From positions 4,669,501 through 4,733,500 of the forward strand of contig NZ_JAPEPO010000001.1 in assembly GCF_026340095.1 (NCBI RefSeq): a stretch of 64,000 nucleotides of DNA. Reading direction: 5' to 3'. This stretch comes from Streptomyces sp. NBC_01446 (lineage in GTDB: Bacteria; Actinomycetota; Actinomycetes; Streptomycetales; Streptomycetaceae). Of the stretch, positions 63,628 through 64,000 are shown piece by piece; the stretch's first letter is position 1, and each line of letters begins with the position of its first letter. The notes beneath the pieces are model-generated. The model searched no databases and had not been told where the DNA came from. It saw only the letters and a list, made by a program, of their open reading frames with translations. The translations under genes were made by a program, and so were the position numbers.

Positions 63628-64000
63628 ATGAGCAGCGGTGCGTCGGTGTCGCCCCATGGCTTCGTCACGGGACGGGGCCGCGGCTACCGTCCCGGGCAGG
63701 TGGACGCGCTGGCCGCCGAGCTGTCCCAGGGCCGCGACGACGCCCGTGAGCGCGTCGCCCGGCTGACCGTCGAGGTCGAGGAGCTGGAGGCCGAGGCGCA
63801 GCGGCTGCGGCTGGCCGTGACGCAGCTCGCCCCGCAGACGTACGAGTCCCTCGGCGACCGCGCCCGCGAGATCCTCGCCCTCGCCGAGGAGGCGGCGGAC
63901 GGAGTACGGGCGGCCGCCGCCGATGACGTCCGGCGGATCACGCAGGACGCGGAGGCCCGCGCGCGGGAGACGCGAGAGGCGGCCCGCGCCGCGGCCGACG
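63628..64000 (+). CDS. DivIVA-like coiled-coil protein (often named cellulose-binding protein), partial
   Basis: The first about 124 codons of a gene that runs off the right edge. It begins SSGASVSPHGFVTGRGRGYR then PGQVDALAAELSQGRDDARE, a DivIVA-like start, followed by heptad-rich coiled coil (VEVEELEAEAQRLRLAVTQL, EILALAEEAADGVRAAAADD). AGGGGA precedes the ATG by 9 bases. Related Streptomyces proteins (often called cellulose-binding proteins, and the Scy/FilP group) act in polar growth and the cytoskeleton. It is separated from the upstream cluster by a strong terminator. Confidence 0.8.
   Translation, partial: MSSGASVSPHGFVTGRGRGYRPGQVDALAAELSQGRDDARERVARLTVEVEELEAEAQRLRLAVTQLAPQTYESLGDRAREILALAEEAADGVRAAAADDVRRITQDAEARARETREAARAAAD

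Overview
The window is high-G+C DNA (about 70% by eye) with dense genes, many GTG starts, frequent 1-4 bp ATGA/GTGA overlaps and actinobacterial families (an SsgA-like protein, an Rpf, a protein O-mannosyltransferase, a TamR/Tam pair). It is best read as core chromosome of a Streptomyces. From memory, the gene order closely follows the S. coelicolor SCO317x to SCO311x region, inverted. No phage, IS element, CRISPR array, rRNA or secondary-metabolite cluster was seen.

Layout. 1-4.1 kb: a partial MerR regulator divergent from a Baeyer-Villiger-type monooxygenase / hydrolase / SDR operon, which looks like a ketone-degrading cassette, then a small hydrophilic protein and a strong terminator. 4.2-10.6 kb: a tricorn-type protease, then a TetR gene with two near-identical operators driving an MMPL exporter. 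10.6-13.7 kb: a short SsgA-like protein divergent from an ECF nickel/cobalt importer (cbiMQO) preceded by a good match to a Nur box. 13.8-22.5 kb: serine hydrolase, SDR, EamA permease, YbaK editing protein, two tandem transpeptidase PBPs and a protein mannosyltransferase. 22.6-28.4 kb: rsmI, a zinc-ribbon protein, and the conserved actinobacterial set tatD-rpfB-rsmA-ispE. 28.9-34.6 kb: an ABC-F ATPase and two paralogous membrane-anchored beta-propeller proteins with Pro/Tyr-rich heads.

34.8-51.5 kb: an atypical LuxR response regulator lacking its phosphoacceptor; a sodium:solute symporter divergent from galTEK; a decayed 56-bp repeat array between galK and a GNAT gene; a second LuxR response regulator; tamR/tam (aconitate methylation); a Tat-exported multicopper oxidase; an acyl desaturase with its TetR regulator; and ppc. 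51.6-55.8 kb: pth, rplY/ctc, prs, glmU and a tRNA-Gln, all on the minus strand. 55.9-57.9 kb: a probably internally deleted HTH protein and an orphan sensor kinase.

58.2-63.4 kb is the most unusual region: a divergent cluster of polymorphic-toxin-like parts. It holds a SUKH-3 protein, a YwqJ-type deaminase, a WHH-nuclease-like domain fused to SUKH, and a 922-residue protein with an Imm35-like head, a low-complexity linker with repeated Thr motifs, an XOO_2897-type deaminase domain and a SUKH-4-like tail. None has a secretion signal, and toxin-like and immunity-like domains sit in the same chains. A strong terminator separates the cluster from the start of a DivIVA-like coiled-coil gene that runs off the window.
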